The position numbers and the translations under genes are program-made. Under the pieces are notes generated by a model, which worked only from the letters and a program-made list of their open reading frames with translations, made no database searches and was not told the DNA's origin. 10,227 bases of DNA. It comes from Syntrophaceae bacterium UBA4810. GTDB taxonomy: Bacteria > Desulfobacterota > Syntrophia > Syntrophales > Smithellaceae. The stretch covers positions 36,554-46,780 of the forward strand of contig DHGA01000012.1 in assembly GCA_002402545.1 (NCBI GenBank). Reading direction: 5' to 3'. Below, piece by piece: positions 1 through 5,776 of this stretch (within the stretch, counting starts at the first letter, position 1; each line of letters begins with the position of its first letter).

Positions 1-23
1 CTCTACCACTGAGTTACGCCCGC
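1..23 (-). tRNA. tRNA-Gly, 5' part only
   Basis: Read on the minus strand, the left edge begins a tRNA. The acceptor 5' strand is GCGGGCG, followed by TA at positions 8-9 and a D arm of the form ACTCAGTGGTAGAG. The window cuts it there, so the anticodon, T arm and CCA end are outside. A glycine identity rests on the strong resemblance of the GCGGGCG acceptor and short D loop to bacterial tRNA-Gly; the anticodon cannot be read here. It lies downstream of pgsA in the same direction, an arrangement also found in E. coli (pgsA followed by glyW). Confidence 0.85.
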
Positions 24-41
24 TCGTGAAAGCGCCAAGTT

Positions 42-69
42 ACTATCTTAAAAGGAACACTCTTGTCAA
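42..69 (-). promoter_or_regulatory. sigma70-type promoter for the tRNA-Gly
   Basis: On the minus strand a perfect -35 box TTGACA (69-64) is followed, after 16 bases, by GATAGT (47-42), which matches four of six bases of the -10 consensus. Transcription would start around position 35, about 12 bases before the mature tRNA 5' end at 23. That fits a short leader removed by RNase P. An AT-rich stretch lies directly upstream (70-130) and could act as an UP element. The start site is inferred from spacing only. Confidence 0.6.
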
Positions 70-186
70 TAAAAAAATGCCCACTTTTCACAGTGATTAT
101 ATTGATAAACTACTTTAATATTAATGATAAAGGGACAAATGATCTTTCTCTTAATTTTTTCTTCTCTATTTGCAGACAAAGCGCGA
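70..186 (-). other. AT-rich spacer between pgsA and the tRNA promoter
   Basis: No gene is visible here. On the minus strand it holds two copies of TTTATCA (131-125 and 109-103) with starts 22 bases apart, about two helical turns. A 10-base AT palindrome TTAATATTAA lies between them (115-124). Near the promoter, CACT (95-92) can pair with AGTG (85-82) across a six-base loop, followed four bases later by seven T residues (77-71). This is at best a weak pgsA terminator. A 61-residue plus-strand reading frame covers it but has no recognisable content. Confidence 0.4.
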
Positions 187-747
187 TTATATTTGCGATT
201 TATAACGGTAATACTTTACGAAATAATCCAGACCGGAAACAATGGTGAGAAACAACGCGACATATAAAATTATCGTTCCGACAAAATGCGCGTCAATACC
301 GAAAATCGGGTAATGTATGATCAGCGCTGTCACCGCAATCGTCTGCGCCAGTGTCTTTTTCTTTCCCCAATTACTTGCCTGAATATACATGCCGTCCGTC
401 GAAGCAATGGACCGAATTCCGTCTACAAGAAAATCGCGAATAATAATAATCGCCACAATCCAAGCTGCGATCCGGCCGCTAGGAATCATCAGGATCATGG
501 CGGAATTAACAATAAGTTTATCCGCCATAGGGTCGAGAAATTTTCCCAAAGTTGTAACCAGAGAATATTTCCTGGCAATGTAACCATCGATCAGATCGGT
601 CAAGGACGCCAAAACAAACAATACTGCCAAAACCAGGCTCCAAAATTTTCCTGGAGAAAGAAGCAAGGTAAAAAGAAAAGGAACCATTCCTATTCTGATC
701 ATCGTGATGATATTGGGTAAATTAAAAATTTCTTTTTTTAACAGCAT
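187..747 (-). CDS. pgsA: CDP-diacylglycerol--glycerol-3-phosphate 3-phosphatidyltransferase
   Basis: An inner-membrane enzyme that joins CDP-diacylglycerol to glycerol-3-phosphate, giving phosphatidylglycerol phosphate and CMP, the committed step to phosphatidylglycerol and cardiolipin. The 186-residue protein has the full CDP-alcohol phosphotransferase motif: D51, D54-G55, A58-R59, then G68, D72 and D76 with the expected spacing. Hydrophobic segments flank it (about 12-31, 35-50, 78-104, 134-149 and 154-172), as expected for a six-helix membrane fold, and the length is typical of bacterial PgsA. The ATG start has AGGA five bases upstream. It sits 21 bases after the transaldolase-family gene, so it is probably the last gene of the long operon. 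The related PssA and cardiolipin synthase types of this superfamily are less likely, given the N-terminal LPNIITMIRI sequence typical of PgsA. Confidence 0.95.
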   Translation of the reverse strand: MLLKKEIFNLPNIITMIRIGMVPFLFTLLLSPGKFWSLVLAVLFVLASLTDLIDGYIARKYSLVTTLGKFLDPMADKLIVNSAMILMIPSGRIAAWIVAIIIIRDFLVDGIRSIASTDGMYIQASNWGKKKTLAQTIAVTALIIHYPIFGIDAHFVGTIILYVALFLTIVSGLDYFVKYYRYKSQI

Positions 748-768
748 ATGAGTCCTAAGCAGCTAATA

Positions 769-1413
769 TCATTTAGGTACTTTCTTCCAATCAGCGAGAA
801 ACATTTCAATGCCGCGATCCGTGAGCGGATGCTGCACTAATTGCTTAATCACCTTAAAAGGAATAGTGGCGATATCCGCGCCCATCATTGCCGCATCCAG
901 AACATGCCGGGGATGCCTGATGCTTGCCACAATTACTTCCGTCTCGAATCCGTAATTGTCGAAAATTGTTAAAATCTGTTCAACCAGCTCCATGCCATCA
1001 TGCGCGATATCGTCAAGGCGTCCGACAAAAGGGCTTACATAACGGGCTCCGGCTTTCGCCGCCATCAGTGCCTGCAAAGGCGAAAAGATGAGAGTTTCAT
1101 TAACATCGATACCGGCATCCGCAAACATTTTTGTCGCTTTCAGTCCCTCGGTGCAAAGAGGAACTTTAATAACAACATTGCTTCCCAGCTGCGCCAGTTT
1201 TTTCCCTTCTTCAAACATCGCCTCTGCTTCCATGCTGATTACTTCCAGGCTTACGGGACCTTCAACGTTTTTTAAAATTTCTTTAACTACATCATCAAAC
1301 CCCTTTTTTTCTTTAGCAATAAGCGACGGATTAGTGGTAACGCCATCCACCATGCCCAGTTTGATGCCTTCTTTTATTTCTTCAATATTGGCGGTATCGA
1401 TAAAAAACTTCAT
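769..1413 (-). CDS. tal: Transaldolase, TalC/FSA subfamily
   Basis: A cytoplasmic class I aldolase of the small transaldolase subfamily (214 residues, the usual size). The Schiff-base lysine is K83 in VVIKVPLC, and the N-terminal FIDTANI and GVTTNPS strands are conserved. By alignment from memory to E. coli fructose-6-phosphate aldolase A, Q59 is replaced by E57, A129 by S127 and Y131 by F129. These are the residues of true transaldolases, so transfer of dihydroxyacetone units between sugar phosphates in the non-oxidative pentose phosphate route is more likely than free fructose-6-phosphate cleavage. Automated annotation will often call it fsa. The start is clear: GGAGG lies four bases before the ATG. 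It follows the YHS-domain gene by 16 bases and precedes pgsA by 21. No functional tie to its neighbours is evident beyond co-transcription. Confidence 0.92.
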   Translation of the reverse strand: MKFFIDTANIEEIKEGIKLGMVDGVTTNPSLIAKEKKGFDDVVKEILKNVEGPVSLEVISMEAEAMFEEGKKLAQLGSNVVIKVPLCTEGLKATKMFADAGIDVNETLIFSPLQALMAAKAGARYVSPFVGRLDDIAHDGMELVEQILTIFDNYGFETEVIVASIRHPRHVLDAAMMGADIATIPFKVIKQLVQHPLTDRGIEMFLADWKKVPK

Positions 1414-1429
1414 AATTCCTCCATTTTAA

Positions 1430-1693
1430 TTATCCGTTTTTGGACAGCATAAATTTTTCACAACATTCTTTGCCGCAAAAGTAATAAATTTCCCCGGCAA
1501 TTTCTTTTTTGTAAGCCTGGCTTACCGGAATATGTGTTCGGCAAACAGGATCTTCTATCAGATCTTCTCCGGAGGCGCGAGGATGATTAACGCGCGCGGA
1601 ATCGCCTCTTTCCAATCGAACGCGTTTCATTGATTTTATGGCCCGAAATATCAAATAAATCAATATTATAAATACGATAACGCGAAAATACAT
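1430..1693 (-). CDS. Small membrane-anchored YHS-domain protein, unknown function
   Basis: An 87-residue protein. Residues 3-18 form one hydrophobic segment followed by a basic stretch (K20 to R29), so it is probably an inner-membrane protein with the rest in the cytoplasm. The C-terminal half (about 46-83) reads as a compact YHS-type domain: DPVC at 48-51, AY at 60-61, then YYFCGKECCEKF at 70-81. Cysteines 51, 73 and 77 or 78 are placed like those of YHS/TRASH metal-binding modules. The middle (30-45) is probably an unstructured linker. The start has AAGGAAA just upstream, overlapping the folK stop region, with an 11-base gap to folK. Similar short TM-plus-cysteine proteins occur in proteobacteria (the PP0621-type family is one possibility). 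No function or metal is established by what I can see. Confidence 0.75.
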   Translation of the reverse strand: MYFRVIVFIILIYLIFRAIKSMKRVRLERGDSARVNHPRASGEDLIEDPVCRTHIPVSQAYKKEIAGEIYYFCGKECCEKFMLSKNG

Positions 1694-1704
1694 TTTCCTT
1701 TTCC

Positions 1705-2208
1705 TTATGCTATTTCCAGCCCGATTTTCTCCACGCTTTTAGTATCGTCAAGCCTGTCTTTCAGGCCTCTTACAGAAACCCCGAAAACGGGATGAATAAA
1801 ATAAGACGCTATTTCATTTAAAGGCTCCAAAACAAATCGCCGTTTGTGCATTTCCGGATGCGGCACAGTCAAGCCTTTTTCCCGGATAATTTCCTGACTG
1901 TAAAAAATTATGTCCAAATCAATTATCCGCGGCCCGCCTTTGATGCTCCTTTCGCGTCCCATTTTTTTCTCAATCTTCTGTAACGTTTTCAACAATTCCC
2001 TGGCCGGAAGCTCCGTTTTAATTTCGACAACGGCATTTATAAAATATTCCTGTTTTATATCGCCAACCGGTTCTGTTTTGTAAAACGACGAGGGCTGAAT
2101 TAGCTCTACAGAGCTTAACCGGGAAATGCTTTCTATAGCATCCTTACAATTTTGTAAAGCATCGCCTAAATTAGAACCAATTCCGATATGACAAACTAAA
2201 GAACTCAA
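1705..2208 (-). CDS. folK: 2-amino-4-hydroxy-6-hydroxymethyldihydropteridine diphosphokinase
   Basis: HPPK transfers pyrophosphate from ATP to 6-hydroxymethyl-7,8-dihydropterin, preparing it for condensation with p-aminobenzoate in folate synthesis. The 167-residue protein shows the family landmarks: IGIGSNLGD at 8-16, SSFYKTEPVG at 40-49, the signature GPRIIDLDI at 92-100 with the two magnesium aspartates D97 and D99, and VPHPEMHKRRFVLEPL at 115-130. The start codon appears to be TTG, seven bases after the dapB stop and preceded by a weak AGAGA. The next in-frame methionine (M83) lies far inside the domain, so a TTG start is needed to keep the conserved N-terminal strand. There is no fused FolB domain. 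Its place behind dapB looks like operon convenience and not pathway logic. Confidence 0.95.
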   Translation of the reverse strand: MSSLVCHIGIGSNLGDALQNCKDAIESISRLSSVELIQPSSFYKTEPVGDIKQEYFINAVVEIKTELPARELLKTLQKIEKKMGRERSIKGGPRIIDLDIIFYSQEIIREKGLTVPHPEMHKRRFVLEPLNEIASYFIHPVFGVSVRGLKDRLDDTKSVEKIGLEIA

Positions 2209-2215
2209 TTTATCT

Positions 2216-3019
2216 CTATTTCAGTCCCAAAACATCCTGCATGTCGTACAGTCCGTTTTTCTGATTAACAATCCATTTGGCCGCGCGTATCGCTCCTTTA
2301 GCGAAGTTGTCTCTGCTGTAAGCTCTGTGGGTAAACTCCAGCCTTTCTCCCGTGCCTCCGAACATAACGGTATGTTCCCCGACAATGTCACCGGCGCGGA
2401 TTGTCTGAATACCGATTTCTTTTTTTGTTCTTTCCCCGATTATACCGTGGCGCGTGTATACCGCGTCTTTTTCCAGATCGCGCCCTAGTTTATCAGCAAT
2501 TATTTCAGCTATTTGCATTGCCGTGCCGCTGGGCGCGTCTTTTTTCAGGTGGTGATGCGCTTCAATTATTTCAACATCATATTCATCATTCAATATACCC
2601 GCGCAATATTCCAATACCTTCAGCAATACATTAACACCGACACTCATATTGGGAGCCAGAACACAGCGCGTGTTTTTCGCCAACTTCTTAACTTCTTGCA
2701 TTTCCTCGGCGGAAAATCCCGTTGACCCGATAACAATGGCGCGATTTTTTTCACCCGCGATTTTCAAATAACGCAAAGAAGCTTCATGATTGGTAAAGTC
2801 GATTACAACGTCCGCCTGATCTATGCAGTCAGTTAATTTATCGTAGACTAATATTCCTGTCTTTCCCAATCCCAGAGCCTGCCCTACATCTCTGCCGATA
2901 ATAGGATGACGGGCAACTTCCACGGCGGCAACTACTTTAATATCTTCCAGCGGCGAAATGAGGCTGATTATTCTGCCTCCCATTTTTCCGCCTGCTCCGG
3001 TAACAACGGCTTTAACCAT
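2216..3019 (-). CDS. dapB: 4-hydroxy-tetrahydrodipicolinate reductase
   Basis: Reduces the cyclic product of DapA to tetrahydrodipicolinate with NAD(P)H, the second step of the diaminopimelate/lysine branch. The 267-residue protein has the Rossmann nucleotide loop GAGGKMG at 8-14 and an acidic residue (E34) after the second strand, which in this family allows use of NADH. The catalytic signature EAHHHLKKDAPSGTA spans 153-167, with H155 and K159 corresponding to E. coli H159 and K163. GSTGF (98-102) and APNMSVGVN (122-130) are also conserved. A clear AAGGAGA precedes the ATG. It follows dapA by 41 bases, the widest gap between genes in the cluster, in which I see no hairpin or promoter. folK follows after 7 bases. 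Confidence 0.97.
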   Translation of the reverse strand: MVKAVVTGAGGKMGGRIISLISPLEDIKVVAAVEVARHPIIGRDVGQALGLGKTGILVYDKLTDCIDQADVVIDFTNHEASLRYLKIAGEKNRAIVIGSTGFSAEEMQEVKKLAKNTRCVLAPNMSVGVNVLLKVLEYCAGILNDEYDVEIIEAHHHLKKDAPSGTAMQIAEIIADKLGRDLEKDAVYTRHGIIGERTKKEIGIQTIRAGDIVGEHTVMFGGTGERLEFTHRAYSRDNFAKGAIRAAKWIVNQKNGLYDMQDVLGLK

Positions 3020-3060
3020 ACATCAATCTCCTTTATATTAATTATTATCTGACAAAATAA

Positions 3061-3933
3061 TTAAATCAGGTTGTAATCGACCATAGCTTTTTTCAACTTC
3101 TCCCGGTTAGCGTCAGTCATTTTACAAAGAGGCAACCTGTATTCTTCCTTGATTTTTCCCATCATCGCCAGCGCGGCTTTAACAGGAATCGGATTTACTT
3201 CAACAAATAATGCTTCCATTAACGGAGCCATTTTGTGATGCAGCAGTTTCGCTTTATTTATATCACCGGCGGCAAAAGCGTCAACCAGGCCGGCCATATC
3301 CGCCGGCGCGATATTGGAGATCACGGAAATGACTCCCGCGCCTCCCATTGCCAGCAAAGGCAAAGTAAAATTGTCATCACCGGATAATACCGAAAAATCA
3401 CTGCCGCACAAATCGATAACATCACTCATTTGCTTAATTGATCCGGACGCTTCCTTGATTCCCACGATATTTTTTATTTTAGCCAACTTTGCCACCATCG
3501 GCGGCAGGAGATTAACACCGGTGCGGCTGGGAATATTATACGGCACAATGGGAATGGGCACACTTTCGGCAATAGTTTTAAAATGCTGATAGAGGCCTTC
3601 CTGCGTCGGGCGGTTATAATAAGGGCAGACAATCAAAGCTCCGTCCGCGCCCGCCTTATACGCATGCTGGGTGAGACGCAACGCTTCTGCGGTGCTGTTT
3701 GACCCTGTTCCCGCGATAACCGGAACTCTCTTTTTCGCTGCATCAATAGTAATTTCGATAACTTTATCATGCTCTTCATGAGAAAGTGTCGTTGATTCAC
3801 CGGTTGTGCCGCAGGGGACAATGCCATCCGTTCCATTGGCGATTTGAAAATCAATCAGCTGACGCAATGCCTCTTCGTCCACTTTTCCATCTTTAAATGG
3901 AGTGACAATAGCGACAATCGCTCCCTTAAACAT
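3061..3933 (-). CDS. dapA: 4-hydroxy-tetrahydrodipicolinate synthase
   Basis: Condenses pyruvate with aspartate semialdehyde, the committed step to diaminopimelate and lysine. The 290-residue TIM-barrel protein keeps the pyruvate Schiff-base lysine K160 (VGIKEASG), the proton-relay set T43, T44, Y106, Y132, and R137 at the active-site mouth. The residues that bind inhibitory lysine in the E. coli enzyme are present at equivalent places (H52, H55, N79, E83, Y105), which predicts feedback inhibition; E. coli A49 is T48 here. I place the start at 3933 and not at the ATG at 3948. AAGGAG lies six bases before 3933, the upstream ATG has no ribosome site and adds only MKEHY, and the chosen start gives the normal MFKGAIVAIVTPF beginning. 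It lies 21 bases after the lipoprotein gene. Confidence 0.97.
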   Translation of the reverse strand: MFKGAIVAIVTPFKDGKVDEEALRQLIDFQIANGTDGIVPCGTTGESTTLSHEEHDKVIEITIDAAKKRVPVIAGTGSNSTAEALRLTQHAYKAGADGALIVCPYYNRPTQEGLYQHFKTIAESVPIPIVPYNIPSRTGVNLLPPMVAKLAKIKNIVGIKEASGSIKQMSDVIDLCGSDFSVLSGDDNFTLPLLAMGGAGVISVISNIAPADMAGLVDAFAAGDINKAKLLHHKMAPLMEALFVEVNPIPVKAALAMMGKIKEEYRLPLCKMTDANREKLKKAMVDYNLI

Positions 3934-3939
3934 ATAATG

Positions 3940-3945
3940 CTCCTT
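3940..3945 (-). promoter_or_regulatory. Ribosome binding site of dapA, decides the start
   Basis: AAGGAG on the minus strand lies six bases before the ATG at 3933. It would fall inside the coding region if translation began at the ATG at 3948, which has only A/T-rich sequence before it. This supports the shorter DapA. Confidence 0.8.
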
Positions 3946-3954
3946 CATCTTTAT

Positions 3955-4395
3955 TTAAAATTTTATTTGCGCGCCGGATTTTTCCTGGCAAACACCCGCA
4001 TCGTCGCAAAGTATTAAACGGTAATTATACGTTTTTCCCTTCTCAACGTTTGTATCGGTAAAGCTCTGCTTTTTAATCTGAGCTGTTTTAAGAAGTGATG
4101 GAATAATTTCTTTTTGTCCGATACGCTCATACTTCAGCGGGCATCCGACACATTCATTGCCCGGGCCGCCGACTTCACTTCTTTCAACATAAATATTTTT
4201 TATCGCGCTTCTTCTATCATTGAGCTGCCAAGTCAGCACTACTGAATCGTCCGCCGCGGAAGCTTTTACATCACTGATCATCTGGCGATAGTCAACCATG
4301 GAAATAAGTGGAACTGGATCGCTTTTTATTCCGCACCCGATGATAAAAAGCATTAACAGTAAAATGATTAAAAATCTATTTTGTTTTCCTTTCAA
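3955..4395 (-). CDS. Lipoprotein with fibronectin-III-like domain, unknown function
   Basis: A 146-residue predicted lipoprotein. A basic start (K2, K4, R7) precedes a hydrophobic core (8-19) and a lipobox ending I18-I19-G20-C21. The sequence after the cysteine, CGIKSDPVP, resembles the CGxKGPL start of LptM (YifL) lipoproteins. Residues about 40-146 look like one fibronectin type III-like beta-sandwich (VVLTW at 52-56, YVERS at 69-73, SFTDTNV at 111-117, YNYRL at 123-127). Four cysteines sit as CVGC (82-85) and C130/C136 and may form disulfides outside the cytoplasm. The start is probably TTG, overlapping the end of argH by 20 bases, with AAGGA upstream. No aspartate follows the cysteine, so outer-membrane sorting is plausible. 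No function is known to me. I recall similar lipoproteins between argH and lysA in other deltaproteobacteria. Confidence 0.8.
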   Translation of the reverse strand: MKGKQNRFLIILLLMLFIIGCGIKSDPVPLISMVDYRQMISDVKASAADDSVVLTWQLNDRRSAIKNIYVERSEVGGPGNECVGCPLKYERIGQKEIIPSLLKTAQIKKQSFTDTNVEKGKTYNYRLILCDDAGVCQEKSGAQIKF

Positions 4396-5758
4396 TCTCT
4401 TTTATCCTTTCTGCAACAGCCGATGTTGCCGTGCCGCCTATGTGTTTGCGCGTATTAATTATTTTTTCCAGTTTTATAACATTATAAATTTCAGATGAAA
4501 ACCCTTTATAAAATTTCCGATATTCCGCAAGCGATAGCTCGCTCAACTGCTTTTCATTTTTGAGACAATAAGCGACGATTCTGCCGACAATTTCGTGCGC
4601 CTGACGAAAGGCCACGCCTTTCTTTACCAGATATTCCGCGATATCGGTAGCCGCGCAAAATCCCTCTTCTGCCGCTACACGCATTTTTTCGACGTTGAAT
4701 TTTGTATTAGCCAGCATCTGCGTGAAAATCATCAGGCAATTCTTTGTCGTATCAACAGTGTCAAACAAAGGTTCTTTGTCTTCCTGCAAATCGCGGTTAT
4801 AGGTCATGGGTAAACCTTTGAGCAAAGTCATTATCGCGACAAGATCTCCGTAAACCCTTGCCGTTTTACCCCGGACAAGCTCAGCAATATCGGGATTTTT
4901 CTTCTGCGGCATAATGGAACTGCCCGTGGTATACGCGTCGGAAATTTCCGCGAACCCGAATTCTTCCGACGACCACAACACCAAATCCTCGCAAAAGCGG
5001 CTCAAATGCATCATCGTCACCGCGCAGGAAAAAATGAACTCGGCGATAAAATCGCGGTCGGCCACTGTGTCCATACTGTTTTTGCTGACTTCAGCAAACT
5101 TCAATATTTTCGCTGTTTTGCGCCTGTCGATGGGCAAACCGGTTCCCGCCAGTGCCGCCGCGCCTAAAGGCGATACATCAATCCTTTTTTTGCCGTCGGC
5201 AAACCGCGTCGCGTCGCGGGAAAACATCTCCTCAAAAGCAAGAAAATAATGCGCCAAAAGCACCGGCTGCGCCTTCTGCAAATGCGTGTAGCCGGGCATA
5301 ATTGTATTTTTATGCGCCTTGGCCAATTTAACAAGTAATTTCTGCAAAGAGGAAATAAGCCCGATAATTTCTTTTGTCTGGTCACGCAGAAACAGGCGCA
5401 TGTCCAGCACGATCTGGTCATTGCGGCTTCGTGCGGTATGGAGCTTGCCGCCTACAGAACCTATGCGTTTGGTCAATTCCCGCTCTATGGCCATATGTAT
5501 ATCTTCATCAGCTTGATTAAATTTAATTTTGCCTTTATCCATGTCCCGCAAAATATTTTTCAAGCCCGCGCAGATTTTATTTGCCTCGGCGCGCGTTATT
5601 ATCCCCCGCGCTGCCAGCATCTGCGCGTGCGCTATGGAGCCTTCGATATCATAAGGATAAAGGCGGCAATCGAAATGCAAAGAAGAAGTGAATTTTTCCA
5701 CATCTTTAGCCGTGGCTTTTTGGAAACGCCCGCTCCATGGTTTTTTTGTTTGGGCCAT
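4376..5758 (-). CDS. argH: Argininosuccinate lyase
   Basis: Splits argininosuccinate into arginine and fumarate, the last arginine step. The 460-residue length is normal. The fumarase/aspartase-superfamily blocks are all present: HTARSRNDQ at 107-115, PGYTHLQKAQPV at 155-166, and the flexible catalytic loop GSSIMPQKKNPDIAE at 279-293 with its active-site serines. The N-terminal KPWSGRF is the usual argininosuccinate lyase opening. The ATG start follows argG by 18 bases with a GGGGA ribosome site. Its last 20 bases overlap the start of the lipoprotein gene, which suggests coupled translation. There is no fused N-acetylglutamate synthase domain at the C-terminus. Confidence 0.98.
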   Translation of the reverse strand: MAQTKKPWSGRFQKATAKDVEKFTSSLHFDCRLYPYDIEGSIAHAQMLAARGIITRAEANKICAGLKNILRDMDKGKIKFNQADEDIHMAIERELTKRIGSVGGKLHTARSRNDQIVLDMRLFLRDQTKEIIGLISSLQKLLVKLAKAHKNTIMPGYTHLQKAQPVLLAHYFLAFEEMFSRDATRFADGKKRIDVSPLGAAALAGTGLPIDRRKTAKILKFAEVSKNSMDTVADRDFIAEFIFSCAVTMMHLSRFCEDLVLWSSEEFGFAEISDAYTTGSSIMPQKKNPDIAELVRGKTARVYGDLVAIMTLLKGLPMTYNRDLQEDKEPLFDTVDTTKNCLMIFTQMLANTKFNVEKMRVAAEEGFCAATDIAEYLVKKGVAFRQAHEIVGRIVAYCLKNEKQLSELSLAEYRKFYKGFSSEIYNVIKLEKIINTRKHIGGTATSAVAERIKEIERKTK

Positions 5759-5776
5759 AATATTTTGTCCCCGTTT

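Noticed and set aside
20..33. CGCT/AGCG hairpin spanning the tRNA leader and first bases of the tRNA
   Set aside because: Only four pairs, and easily outcompeted by the tRNA acceptor stem; likely chance.
71..96. Hairpin followed by seven T residues as a pgsA terminator
   Set aside because: The stem is only four pairs (five with a wobble) and the T run starts four bases after it, so I do not call it an intrinsic terminator. It is described in the spacer entry.
63..248. 61-codon plus-strand reading frame across the pgsA end and spacer
   Set aside because: It overlaps the tRNA promoter and the pgsA 3' end, and lacks a ribosome site and any protein-like pattern.
286..720. Plus-strand reading frame of 144 codons opposite pgsA
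   Set aside because: It lies wholly antisense to a well-supported gene, has no domain-like pattern and no ribosome site; its composition mirrors the pgsA codons.
3020..3060. Possible internal promoter in the dapA-dapB gap
   Set aside because: AT-rich bases give loose matches only; no pair of -35 and -10 boxes with good spacing stands out.
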